DNA of 42,416 nucleotides from Candidatus Pelagibacter sp. Lineage in GTDB: Bacteria > Pseudomonadota > Alphaproteobacteria > Pelagibacterales > Pelagibacteraceae. The first letter of the stretch is position 1. The number at the start of each line of letters is the position of its first letter. Below are positions 24,534 through 33,089 of the stretch, piece after piece. Location: positions 1 to 42,416 of the forward strand of contig JAOHCJ010000005.1 in NCBI GenBank assembly GCA_028095445.1, given 5' to 3'. The position numbers and the translations under genes are program-made. Below the pieces are notes generated by a model. That model was given only the letters and a program-made list of their open reading frames with translations. It was not told the DNA's origin and did no database searches.

Positions 24534-25328
24534 ATGAATAATAAAAATAATTCTGATAATATTTTAGTAAAATTTTCTGATGTTACCAAACAATATGGTG
24601 ATCTTGTTGTTTTAGATAAGCTTAATTTAGAAATTAAAAAAAATGAAATGGTTTCAATTATTGGTCCCTCAGGATCAGGCAAAACTACTGTTTTAAGAGT
24701 TTTAATGACCTTAGAAAAAATTAACCAAGGTATAATCTATTTAGATGGTGAACCACTAACTCACATGCAAGACAAAGACAAACTAGTGTTATCCAGTGAA
24801 AAGTATTTAAGAAAAAGAAGATCAAAAATTGGAATGGTATTTCAACAATTTAACCTTTTTCCACATATGACAGCTCTTCAAAATTGTATAGAAGCACCAA
24901 TAGAAGTTCTTGGCATGAAGAAAAAAGAAGCTGAAGAAAGAGCACTAGACTTATTAGAGCTAGTTGGTCTTACTGATAAAAAAAACGAACATCCATCAAG
25001 ACTATCAGGGGGACAACAACAGCGTGTTGCGATAGCTAGAGCTTTGGCTATGAGACCAAAGGTCATGCTTTTAGATGAGATTACATCTGCATTAGACCCT
25101 GAAGTTGTAGGTGAAGTGTTAAATGTAATTAGGTCACTAAATAAAGAACATAACCTAACAATGATAATGGTAACTCATCAAATGGGTTTCGCAAGAGAAA
25201 TATCAGATAGAGTATGTTTTTTTAACGAAGGTAAAATTTTTGAACAAGGTCCACCAGAACAATTATTTGGTGATCCACAAAATGAAAGAACAAAACAGTT
25301 TTTGCATGCGGTTCTTGATGCTAATTAA
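24534..25328 (+). CDS. ehuA: ABC transporter ATP-binding protein, EhuA-like
   Basis: The 264-residue ATPase powers the EhuBCD importer. Walker A is GPSGSGKT (44-51), the Q-loop is VFQQFNLFPHMT, the signature is LSGGQ (157-161) and Walker B is VMLLDE (177-182), followed by the D-loop and the switch His in MVTHQMGFA. It closely matches the GlnQ/HisP class. Its ATG follows the ehuD stop with no gap. It converges with the coiled-coil gene, with 10 bases between stops. Confidence 0.92.
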   Translation: MNNKNNSDNILVKFSDVTKQYGDLVVLDKLNLEIKKNEMVSIIGPSGSGKTTVLRVLMTLEKINQGIIYLDGEPLTHMQDKDKLVLSSEKYLRKRRSKIGMVFQQFNLFPHMTALQNCIEAPIEVLGMKKKEAEERALDLLELVGLTDKKNEHPSRLSGGQQQRVAIARALAMRPKVMLLDEITSALDPEVVGEVLNVIRSLNKEHNLTMIMVTHQMGFAREISDRVCFFNEGKIFEQGPPEQLFGDPQNERTKQFLHAVLDAN

Positions 25329-25338
25329 TTAAGCACAT

Positions 25339-26073
25339 TTAGTTTTTTATTGATTTATTAATGTCTAAGTCTTTTAATTCTAAATTTAAGTCAATTGATT
25401 GATCTTCTAATTCTTCTAATTCTTCAAATTTTTCTATTTTTTCTAATTCTTTTTGTTTAAATCTTTGTTCTCTTCTAATTTCTTCTTGTTCTTTTGCTTT
25501 TTTTTCAATGTCAAATTTTTCTTCCCATTCTTTTATTCTAATATACTCAAGTCTTTTTTGCCTTTCCTCTTCTAATTTTAATAAATTTAATTCTTTTCTT
25601 TTTCGTTTTAGTTCTTTTAAATCTTTTTGTTTTTGCTCATCTTCTCTAATTTTTAGATCTATGCTTCTTCGATTCTGCCCTTCTTCTTTTAATTTTAATT
25701 CTTTTTCTTTATTTCTTAGTTCCATTGAGATTTGTATTAATTCTTCATCCTTTTTAATTAATCTCTCACTCTCAGTCCTTAGTTTTTCATCTTTTAACTT
25801 TAACTCCTTTTCTTTAATTCTTAATTCGTCATCATCTAACTTAATCTTGTTACTTTCTTTAGATAATCGATCTTCCCAAATTTTAAGATCCTTTTTTTCT
25901 TTTGAAATTGAATTTTTATCTTCAAGTTTTTTAAGTTTTATAGTTTTAATTTTTTCTAACTCTTTATTTTTTTTGTAATTAGACAAAACATTACTAAGAG
26001 ATTTTGTTGTAAAATTTGTTATTTTGGATAACCTATTTTTGTTTTTATTAATTTTTATTTTTTTTTTAGGCAT
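25339..26073 (-). CDS. Charged lysine/glutamate-rich helical protein of unknown function
   Basis: I do not recognise a family. The 244-residue protein has no Cys, only two Trp (66 and 183), a very basic N-terminus (1-50), a long Lys/Glu/Leu/Arg helical region (about 60-215) and an acidic end (215-236). KEKELKLK occurs twice (87-94 and 122-129), suggesting repeat growth. The pattern fits a long coiled coil or a single charged helix. No signal peptide or membrane helix is seen. A basic head could bind nucleic acid or ribosomes or lie on a membrane; that is speculation. It is not merely an open shadow frame, because the opposite strand carries only a serine/phenylalanine-rich artefact. About 117 bases upstream hold its likely promoter. 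Confidence 0.65.
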   Translation of the reverse strand: MPKKKIKINKNKNRLSKITNFTTKSLSNVLSNYKKNKELEKIKTIKLKKLEDKNSISKEKKDLKIWEDRLSKESNKIKLDDDELRIKEKELKLKDEKLRTESERLIKKDEELIQISMELRNKEKELKLKEEGQNRRSIDLKIREDEQKQKDLKELKRKRKELNLLKLEEERQKRLEYIRIKEWEEKFDIEKKAKEQEEIRREQRFKQKELEKIEKFEELEELEDQSIDLNLELKDLDINKSIKN

Positions 26074-26190
26074 TTTAATAATATCTTATTTCACAAGAGA
26101 ATGAACTTTTTTTCAATAGATATTTTATTTATTTAAATTGTTCACTGACTAGATTGGGTTCAACCTATGAGCGATAATAAATTATTTTTA

Positions 26191-27486
26191 CTATGTTTTG
26201 TAAAAATTTTCTTCTGTTTTTTCTGGCTCTTCTATAGGTTCCGTTGTTGGATTTAACTCAATCCCAGCAGGAGTAATAGTTTGAGGCATTGCTACAAATT
26301 GAGAGTCAGGGTTGTCTACAGTTTTTCTTACTTTCATTCTATGAATTCCAAACAATCCAATTATAGCATGAAAGAAAAATAGAAATATAAAAAAACCATT
26401 TGAGCCTACAATATTCATAAAAATTGAACAAAGAAAAGGACCACTCATTGCACCTAGTCCAAAAGTAAATTGTAAACCAGCTCCAGCTGCCACAAATTTT
26501 TCTTTAGGAATATAATCATTTGTATGAGCGAGTATTAATGAAAACATAGGTAAACTGCAAAAAGAAAACAAAATTAAAAAAATATAAAACCAAGTTTTAC
26601 TCGTAGCAAGTTCACCAGGAAGATATATTTGTCTTGAAGCTAAAAGAGTTAAGATTGCGAATGTAGAAGCTGCAAAAGTTGAAAAAACAATTACTTTTCT
26701 TCTGTCATATATATCAGATAGTTTTCCAATAGGAAATTGAGAGATAGCTCCAGAAACTGCTAACATAAAAGTTACAAGTGATATTTCAAATATAGTAAAA
26801 TTCATTGATGCAGCATAAACAGCTAGCAATGTAAATAATGCTGACTGTATTGTTCCATAAAAAAGAGAACTTACCATTCCAAATGGTGATGCATTATAAA
26901 CCTCTCTTAGACTCATTGCTTTAATTTTTTTAAATGTGGGTGGTTTTTTCTTAGTTAATAAAATTGGAATAAGTGCAACAGATGTAATAATTGAAACAAG
27001 TATAAAAGGCTGAAAGTTTTTTGGGCTACTAAAGTTAAGTAAAAACATCCCTATCCCCATTGCTCCATATAGTATAACCATGTAGATAGATAAAACACTT
27101 CCTCGGTTTTTATTGCTTGATCTATCATTTAACCAACTTTCAGCTACAGTATAAATGCAAACCATACTTATTCCGGTTAGAACTCTTAAGACGAACCAGA
27201 CTAAGGGATCAATAAAAACTGAGTGAACTAGAATAACTAATGATGCTAAAGAGGCAAAAGCAGCAAAAACTCTAATATGTCCAACTCTAGATATGAGTCC
27301 TGGAATTGTAGCTGCACCAAAAAAATATCCAACAAAATACCCAGACATCATAAAGCCGGTTGAGGTTAAACTAAATTCTTCCTGTACAGCTCTAACCCCA
27401 AGTAACGAACCTTGAAAACCGTAAGCCATCATTAAGAAGCCCATACCTAAAAACAATGCCCAAGAATTCTTTAAAACTTTATTCAT
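26191..27486 (-). CDS. MFS transporter
   Basis: The 431-residue protein has 12 predicted membrane helices and the major facilitator layout, with a long cytoplasmic loop after TM6 (TKKKPPTFKKIKAMS) and the DIYDRRK loop motif between TM8 and TM9, which mirrors the GxLxDRxGRR motif. The N-terminal LLGVRAVQEEFSLTSTGFMMSGYFVGYFFG and the RSSNKNRGSVLSIYM segment resemble the YcaD group, whose substrates are unknown. The C-terminal tail (about 395-431) is polar. It stands alone between the coiled-coil gene and the DMT gene; a short inverted repeat (27513-27527) precedes it. Confidence 0.87.
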   Translation of the reverse strand: MNKVLKNSWALFLGMGFLMMAYGFQGSLLGVRAVQEEFSLTSTGFMMSGYFVGYFFGAATIPGLISRVGHIRVFAAFASLASLVILVHSVFIDPLVWFVLRVLTGISMVCIYTVAESWLNDRSSNKNRGSVLSIYMVILYGAMGIGMFLLNFSSPKNFQPFILVSIITSVALIPILLTKKKPPTFKKIKAMSLREVYNASPFGMVSSLFYGTIQSALFTLLAVYAASMNFTIFEISLVTFMLAVSGAISQFPIGKLSDIYDRRKVIVFSTFAASTFAILTLLASRQIYLPGELATSKTWFYIFLILFSFCSLPMFSLILAHTNDYIPKEKFVAAGAGLQFTFGLGAMSGPFLCSIFMNIVGSNGFFIFLFFFHAIIGLFGIHRMKVRKTVDNPDSQFVAMPQTITPAGIELNPTTEPIEEPEKTEENFYKT

Positions 27487-27543
27487 AAATTGACCGTACT
27501 CATTTGCGATCTACTTGTAAATCAAGTCTTTATTGTGACAGAT

Positions 27544-28404
27544 CTATGAATTTTTCAATTTAATAAATGAGTGGATTGCAATAGCAGAGATAATAACTAC
27601 ACCACCTTGTATAGTTTCAAGAGTTGGTTGTTCTTTAATAATTAACCATACCCAGATAGGCCCAATAATTGTCTCTAATAAAAAGAATAGGTTAACTTCA
27701 GCTGCAGGTATAAACCTAGGAGCGATAGTTACCAGCACAAAAGGTATAGCAACACACATAATACACATTAAAGGAACAATAATTAAGTCACTATCTATTA
27801 ACACAAAACTTTCAATAAATAAGAGAGCAAATAGAGCTACAATTAATTTTCCAACAACAGCAGCTGGAATTAGATTTTTATCCTTAGCTGATCTGATAGT
27901 AACTGCACCTACAGCAAGTCCCAAGGCAGTTATTAAGCCCAAAATATCACCATAAAAATTACCAATTTGCATAGAGTCATAGAATATGTATATAGCAGCA
28001 GTAAATGTTATGAATATTGTAATCCATGTTTGTTTATCAGGTAATTCTTTTAAAAATATAGCACCAAGAAAAGCAGACAGCATAGGAGCCATAGCAATCA
28101 TAACCAATGTATTAGCAACATTAGTGTTTTGTATAGATACAACAAAGGTAATGTTTGTGACTGAAAAAGTCCCTATATAAAGTAGCCCATGATACCCACT
28201 TGAGAAAAGCATTTTAAAGAAGTTTAATTTATAAATTATTAACATACCCAGAAAAACAGTAATAAAAGGAATTACACCTCTATAGAAAACCAAACCCCAA
28301 GTATCGACATTAGAAAGTCTAATAAATAAAGAGTCTGGTGTGATAAACATTACTGCAACAAAAGCTAATAAAGACCCTTTTTGTTGTTCAGTTAAATTTT
28401 TCAT
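27544..28404 (-). CDS. EamA-family (DMT) transporter after gshB
   Basis: The protein has about ten helices in two EamA repeats. I choose the ATG at 28404, which overlaps the gshB stop as ATGA, a usual coupling arrangement; an earlier in-frame ATG at 28422 would add only six residues inside gshB. Being translationally coupled to gshB and gshA suggests it moves a thiol-related compound, such as glutathione, cysteine or a precursor peptide; this is inference. The second repeat ends with AAEVNLFFLLETIIGPIWVWL, typical of the family. Confidence 0.85.
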   Translation of the reverse strand: MKNLTEQQKGSLLAFVAVMFITPDSLFIRLSNVDTWGLVFYRGVIPFITVFLGMLIIYKLNFFKMLFSSGYHGLLYIGTFSVTNITFVVSIQNTNVANTLVMIAMAPMLSAFLGAIFLKELPDKQTWITIFITFTAAIYIFYDSMQIGNFYGDILGLITALGLAVGAVTIRSAKDKNLIPAAVVGKLIVALFALLFIESFVLIDSDLIIVPLMCIMCVAIPFVLVTIAPRFIPAAEVNLFFLLETIIGPIWVWLIIKEQPTLETIQGGVVIISAIAIHSFIKLKNS

Positions 28405-29336
28405 GCTTTTAATTCTTTCCAAAAAACTTTAGCAAGATTAGTTCCAGATAAATCGAATAGTGTTTTTAATCCAGTAGGAGAGGTGACATTAATATCTCCA
28501 TTAAGTTTTTGATCAATAAAATCAATACCTGCAAAATAAATATTTTCTTTTTTTAAATCCTTAGCAATTAAATTTGATATTTTATTTTCTATTTTAGTTA
28601 ATTTAATATTAATAGGTTTTGCACCTTTACTCATATTGCTTAAAAAAGATCCTTTTTTCGGAACTCTCGATATTGCACCACATACTTTACCATTAATTAA
28701 AAAAACTCGCTTATCACCCTTGCTAATTTTGTGTAAATATTTTTGACACATAATGTGATTATGCTTTTTAATAAATTTTTGGATAAATTGTAAATTAAAT
28801 TTATCTAATAAATGAATATCATTGCCACCATAACTGTGAATGGGTTTTAAAATTACTTTTTTATGTGTTTTAAAAAAATTTTTAATTTCATCAATATTTT
28901 GAGTGAAAAGAGTGTTTGGCATAAACTTTTGATATTTAGCAGAATAAAGTTTTTCAGAAACATTTCTTATCGATGTAGGATTGTTGATAATTTTTACCTT
29001 GTCTTTAATAGTATCTAAAATATAAGTTACAGAAATATATTCAAGATTAAAAGGAGGATCTTGACGAATTAGGATATATTTACAATTTGAAAGATCTAAT
29101 TTCTGCTTTTTTAATATTTTAAATTTTTTTTTTTGGTTGTAATTTAATTTTATAAAAAATCCGTTGGCAATTACTTTTGAGTTAATTATTGATAGATTTT
29201 TGGGATCATAATAAAAAATTTTATAATTTTTACTTTGAATTTCATGAGCCAGAAAAATACTAGTATCTGTAATAGGGTTTAATTTAGAAGGATGATTGCC
29301 CTGAACAGCAACAATTTTATTTATCATATAAATCAT
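28401..29336 (-). CDS. gshB: Glutathione synthase
   Basis: GshB joins gamma-glutamylcysteine and glycine using ATP. The ATP-grasp protein has the N-terminal pre-ATP domain (DTSIFLAHE near 25-33, RQDPPFN near 92-98) and the ATP-grasp core (VILKPIHSYGGNDI near 162-175, KGDKRVFLINGKVCGAISR near 209-227, and NVTSPTGL for metal binding). At 311 residues it is near the usual length. The start could be the ATG at 29336 or the third-codon-later ATG at 29327, which gives MINKIVAVQGN and better matches relatives. Both lie within the end of gshA, so the genes are coupled. Confidence 0.92.
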   Translation of the reverse strand: MIYMINKIVAVQGNHPSKLNPITDTSIFLAHEIQSKNYKIFYYDPKNLSIINSKVIANGFFIKLNYNQKKKFKILKKQKLDLSNCKYILIRQDPPFNLEYISVTYILDTIKDKVKIINNPTSIRNVSEKLYSAKYQKFMPNTLFTQNIDEIKNFFKTHKKVILKPIHSYGGNDIHLLDKFNLQFIQKFIKKHNHIMCQKYLHKISKGDKRVFLINGKVCGAISRVPKKGSFLSNMSKGAKPINIKLTKIENKISNLIAKDLKKENIYFAGIDFIDQKLNGDINVTSPTGLKTLFDLSGTNLAKVFWKELKA

Positions 29337-30612
29337 TTAAATTTTCATTTTTAGAAAATTTATTAATCATATGATCTGCATTTGTTTTTTTATTATCAAT
29401 TATTTTTTCTAAATGTTTTAGATAATGAGTTTCGTTATAGCCACTTTTACCTATTATATCTCTATTCTCTAAACCTTTTTTTGAAATTTCTAATAATACT
29501 GAAGTCCAATAATATAAATCTTTACCCATCAATTCAGTATTAAAACCTTTTTTTGGTGCTTCAAGATATGCATTTATGATTTTATTTTTATCCCATTTAG
29601 AAACTAAATCATAAGCTTCATCTAAATTTCCATAAAGAATTCCTGTATTAAAAGCAGGTCCTGAACATAAACATTCCCATCCACATGCATCCATTGATCT
29701 TAGCTCTATATATTTTTTTAGTCTATTCTCTGTAAAGATCGTACTTAAGTGAGTAGCTAAATCATTCTCAGTAGGAAATTTATTTTCTACTTCTTTAATT
29801 TTACCATTCATAAAATCTTTGAATAAATAATTTTTTCCAGAAATGTATTTTTTATCTTTTTGAATAAATAGCATCGGAAAATTCATTACAAAATTTGCAT
29901 ATTTTTCAAAGTCCATATTATCGAAAAAGGCTTCAGGCAATCCACCTCTAGATGTATTTTGCCAAACTTTTGATCTATAAGAAAGATAGTTACTATTTTT
30001 TTTTTCAACAATTGATGAATTTGCAAATAAAGCTATCGAAATAGGAACAATGGAGTTAACTACTCTAAATTTTTTTATAAAATTTTCTTCAGAGTCGTAA
30101 TCAACATTAAGCTGTGTTCCACAGGTTCGATACATCATGTCTAAACTTAATTCACCACCGTTGGGCATATCTTTTGTCATCACTTCATACCTTTGCTTTG
30201 GATTATTAGGTACTTCCGAAATTTTTGAAATTGGATCAAATCCTGCGCTTACTATTTTTAAATTTAGCTTCTTAATTACTTGTTTAATTTCAAATAAGTA
30301 ATCTTGAGACTCAGAGCAAGCTTCATGAATATTATTTAATTGATCTCCAGAGAGTTCAATTTGATTTCCTGGCTCTAGGGTTATACTTTTACCATCCTTT
30401 TTAAGACTAATAATATTTTTATTTTCTAAAACAGGTTTCCATCCAAATTCATACAATCCTTTAAACATTTTAAGAATTGTTTCATAGTTAACTCTTTTAT
30501 CTGTGTTTAAATCAAATAAAAATTTTTCTTGTTCTACACCAATTTTAAATCGTTTAGAGTTAGTTGCCCCAGAATTAAAATAATTGATTATATGTTCTTT
30601 TGAAGCAATCAT
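29317..30612 (-). CDS. gshA: Glutamate-cysteine ligase, plant/proteobacterial type
   Basis: GshA makes gamma-glutamylcysteine, the first step of glutathione synthesis. The 431-residue protein has the class-2 (plant-type) signature: KIGVEQEKFLF near 23-33, ITLEPGNQIELSGD near 76-89, MMYRTCGTQLNVDYDSE near 159-175 and YIELRSMDACGW near 300-311. It begins the gshA-gshB-DMT operon on the minus strand. The divergent rhodanese gene starts 89 bases away. Confidence 0.92.
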   Translation of the reverse strand: MIASKEHIINYFNSGATNSKRFKIGVEQEKFLFDLNTDKRVNYETILKMFKGLYEFGWKPVLENKNIISLKKDGKSITLEPGNQIELSGDQLNNIHEACSESQDYLFEIKQVIKKLNLKIVSAGFDPISKISEVPNNPKQRYEVMTKDMPNGGELSLDMMYRTCGTQLNVDYDSEENFIKKFRVVNSIVPISIALFANSSIVEKKNSNYLSYRSKVWQNTSRGGLPEAFFDNMDFEKYANFVMNFPMLFIQKDKKYISGKNYLFKDFMNGKIKEVENKFPTENDLATHLSTIFTENRLKKYIELRSMDACGWECLCSGPAFNTGILYGNLDEAYDLVSKWDKNKIINAYLEAPKKGFNTELMGKDLYYWTSVLLEISKKGLENRDIIGKSGYNETHYLKHLEKIIDNKKTNADHMINKFSKNENLNDLYDK

Positions 30613-30670
30613 TGATTTATATATAGTGACATAAAGATAAATTTAAAGCCATTATTTTTAATCAGGAACA

Positions 30671-30679
30671 TGCTATAAT
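30671..30679 (+). promoter_or_regulatory. Extended -10 promoter of the rhodanese gene
   Basis: TGCTATAAT is a perfect extended -10 element (TGnTATAAT), 22 bases before the ATG at 30702. The expected transcription start is near 30686, leaving a leader of about 16 bases. No good -35 hexamer is seen, which is usual for extended -10 promoters. Confidence 0.65.
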
Positions 30680-30701
30680 AGTAAGATTCGCTTCTAAAGT
30701 T

Positions 30702-31061
30702 ATGGTTAAACAATTAATGTCTGATGATCTGATAAATTACTTAAAATCAGATACCAAAAAAATATTACTGGATGTTAGAACAGAACATGAGTGGGATAGT
30801 TATGGAAAACCAGATGGAGAAAAACTAGGTTTAAAAACCCATTTTTTAACAATTAAAGATGAAAACTTTTTTAATGAATTCAAAAGACTATCAATTAGTA
30901 AAAGTTGTGAAATTTTAACTATGTGTAAGGTCGGTCAAAGATCTCAATTTGTTGCGCAATTACTTGAAAAAGAGGATTATATTTGCACAAATATATCAGA
31001 TGGTTTTGATGGATGGAAGTCTTCTGATTTACCTTGTTGCGACATGTCTAATAATAAATAA
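30702..31061 (+). CDS. Rhodanese-like sulfurtransferase domain protein
   Basis: The 119-residue protein is a single rhodanese domain. The CH2-type start LLDVRTEHEWDSYGKPDG (about 17-34) and the active-site loop MCKVGQRS with catalytic Cys near residue 75 are intact, so it can carry persulfide sulfur. The neighbour operon makes glutathione, and glutathione persulfide is a common rhodanese substrate, but a link is inference. The C-terminus has a CC pair (SDLPCCDMSNN), which is unusual for the family. The gene has its own extended -10 promoter. Confidence 0.88.
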   Translation: MVKQLMSDDLINYLKSDTKKILLDVRTEHEWDSYGKPDGEKLGLKTHFLTIKDENFFNEFKRLSISKSCEILTMCKVGQRSQFVAQLLEKEDYICTNISDGFDGWKSSDLPCCDMSNNK

Positions 31062-31100
31062 TATTTTTTTGAATTTTAGCAAAACATATCATGCTTATTT

Positions 31101-32582
31101 TTAATTTCCTGATGCAGTGCTTAATAAAGATAATTGAGTGATTTTATCATCACCTAATTCATCTATTGGTTTTACTGGATAATCGCCTGTAAAATAGTGA
31201 TCTGTTAATTGAGGATAAGTTTTGTCTCTTTTTTCAAAACCCATAGCTTTATACATTCCCTTTATAGACAAAAAATCTAGCGATTTGGCTCCAATGTATT
31301 CGCAAATTTGTTCATTTGTCTTGTTTGCAGCGAGTAGCTCTTTTTTTGTTGGTGTATCAACACCATAAAAATCTGGAAATCTTATTTCTGGACATGCAAT
31401 TTTAACATGAACTTCTTTAGCACCTGCATCATATAGCATTTTTACTATTTTGTGAGAGGTAGTTCCTCTTACCAAAGAATCATCAATTAAAATAATATTT
31501 TTACCTAAGATTGTAGATCGGTTAGCATTCAATTTTAATTTTACACCAAGACTTCTAATTTTTTGACTAGGTTCAATAAAAGTTCTACCAACATAATGAT
31601 TTCTAATTAAGCCCAATTCAAAATTTACCCCTAAGTGCTGAGCAAACCCAAGTGCAGCGGCATTACCAGAGTCAGGAACTGGCACTACTATATCAGCTTT
31701 TATTCTATTTTCTTTTGCAAGCTCAGTACCAAAATTTTTTCTATGTTCATAAGCAGATTTACCATTTAATATACTGTCGGGTCTTGCAAAATAAATATAC
31801 TCAAAAACACATGGACGTACTTTTCTAACAGGAAAAGGTTTAACACTTTTTAATTTATCATTTTCCACATATACAACTTCACCATTCTCTACATCTCTTA
31901 TATATTTTGCTCCAATAATATCTAAGGCACAAGTTTCAGATGTAAAAACATAACTATCTTTTATTTTGCCAATTACAAGTGGCCTAATTCCATAAGGGTC
32001 CCTTACACCAATTAAGGTATTTTGTGTAAGCATAACCAATGCGTAGCCACCTTGTATTTGAAAAATTGCATCTATAATTTTGTCAATTGTTTTATTTCTT
32101 TTTGATTTTGCAATTAATTGAACAATAGTTTCAGTATCGGAAGTTGTATGGAAAATTGCACCCTCTTGTACTAATTTATTTCTGAGTGTTATAGAGTTTG
32201 TTAGATTTCCATTGTGAGCAACACCAATACCTCCAGCATTTGTATCTGCAAAAAAAGGCTGAATATTTCTCAAAGTATTTTCACCTGTGGTGCTGTATCT
32301 ATTATGTCCAATTCCATAGTTACCTGGTAAGCTTTTTAACACTTTTTCTTTATTGAAATTATCACCAACTAGACCAAATCTTTTTTCTGAATAATATTTT
32401 TTGCCATCAAAAGTCACTATTCCACAACCCTCTTGGCCTCTGTGTTGTAAAGCGTGAAGACCTAGGGCAGTAATTGCAGCAGCATCCTTGCTATTGCTTA
32501 CCCCAAATACACCACACTCTTCTCTTAATTTTGGATTATAGTTCTTCAATTTTTTCTTTAGAATCTTGATATTTTTTTTCAT
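31101..32582 (-). CDS. purF: Amidophosphoribosyltransferase
   Basis: PurF makes phosphoribosylamine from PRPP and glutamine, the first committed purine step. The nucleophile Cys23 (EECGVFGV) follows a 22-residue propeptide that must be removed. The PRPP loop is NIILIDDSLVRGTTS, about 360-374. Layout is Bacillus-like, but the ligands of its [4Fe-4S] cluster are lost: FPDFYG replaces the Cys motif, and TYPQLTDHYFTGDYP replaces the Cys-rich C-terminus, as in other alphaproteobacteria. The ATG lies 47 bases inside cvpA; a TTG at codon 12 would shorten the overlap to 14 bases. Confidence 0.95.
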   Translation of the reverse strand: MKKNIKILKKKLKNYNPKLREECGVFGVSNSKDAAAITALGLHALQHRGQEGCGIVTFDGKKYYSEKRFGLVGDNFNKEKVLKSLPGNYGIGHNRYSTTGENTLRNIQPFFADTNAGGIGVAHNGNLTNSITLRNKLVQEGAIFHTTSDTETIVQLIAKSKRNKTIDKIIDAIFQIQGGYALVMLTQNTLIGVRDPYGIRPLVIGKIKDSYVFTSETCALDIIGAKYIRDVENGEVVYVENDKLKSVKPFPVRKVRPCVFEYIYFARPDSILNGKSAYEHRKNFGTELAKENRIKADIVVPVPDSGNAAALGFAQHLGVNFELGLIRNHYVGRTFIEPSQKIRSLGVKLKLNANRSTILGKNIILIDDSLVRGTTSHKIVKMLYDAGAKEVHVKIACPEIRFPDFYGVDTPTKKELLAANKTNEQICEYIGAKSLDFLSIKGMYKAMGFEKRDKTYPQLTDHYFTGDYPVKPIDELGDDKITQLSLLSTASGN

Positions 32583-33081
32583 TAGGAAACTCTTTAATTA
32601 GATAATTACTACCTTTTTCTAGGTATGGAAAGGTGTATGATGAGTTTAATTTAATTGGCCATTTATTATAATTATAAATGATATTAACAGCTGAGAATAA
32701 TAAAACGCACACAATATACCCCCTAATAAAGCCAAAAAAGAATCCAAATACCGAGTCCAAGCTTCCCAAGCCAGAATATCTAACAGCTCTACCAATTCCT
32801 TTGTTGATCATTAAAATAATGAAAATAACCAAAACAAATATTGTGATACCAAGTGTAAGGTCAAGTATATACTCACTGTCAATTATGTTTTTAAAAAAAG
32901 GTTTAATTCTTGGAAATAAAATTAAAGTTACAATATATGCCAAGATCCATTTTGAAGCAGCTAAAATACTTAAGACAAATCCTTTTCGATAGCATTTAAT
33001 AATTGATAAAGTTGTGAAGACTAGATATAAAAGATCTATTATAGAAATCACTTCATAAAAATCTTTTAAGCTATTGAGCAT
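32536..33081 (-). CDS. cvpA: CvpA family membrane protein
   Basis: The 181-residue protein has four hydrophobic helices and the family pattern (an IDLLYLVFTTLSIIKCYRKGFVLSILAASKW start and a GSLDSVFGFFFGFIRGYIV segment about 101-119). CvpA is tied to colicin V production and envelope stress in E. coli; its molecular role is unclear. It overlaps purF by 47 bases and follows the RND/MMPL gene by 8 bases, so it belongs to the dnaB-to-purF transcript. Confidence 0.9.
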   Translation of the reverse strand: MLNSLKDFYEVISIIDLLYLVFTTLSIIKCYRKGFVLSILAASKWILAYIVTLILFPRIKPFFKNIIDSEYILDLTLGITIFVLVIFIILMINKGIGRAVRYSGLGSLDSVFGFFFGFIRGYIVCVLLFSAVNIIYNYNKWPIKLNSSYTFPYLEKGSNYLIKEFPNEKKYQDSKEKIEEL

Positions 33082-33089
33082 TTTAGAGA

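Noticed and set aside
25508..25978. Plus-strand frame of 156 codons, Ser/Phe-rich
   Set aside because: It is the mirror of the Lys/Glu-rich helical gene: AAA/GAA codons read backwards as TTT/TTC and similar. No plausible start region or family.
26140..26175. tRNA-like GGTTCAACC segment in the gap after the coiled-coil gene
   Set aside because: Only a T-arm-like string; no acceptor stem or anticodon arm can be paired around it.
27513..27527. ACTTG-N5-CAAGT repeat before the MFS gene as an operator
   Set aside because: Five-base arms in AT-rich DNA are expected by chance; no other support.
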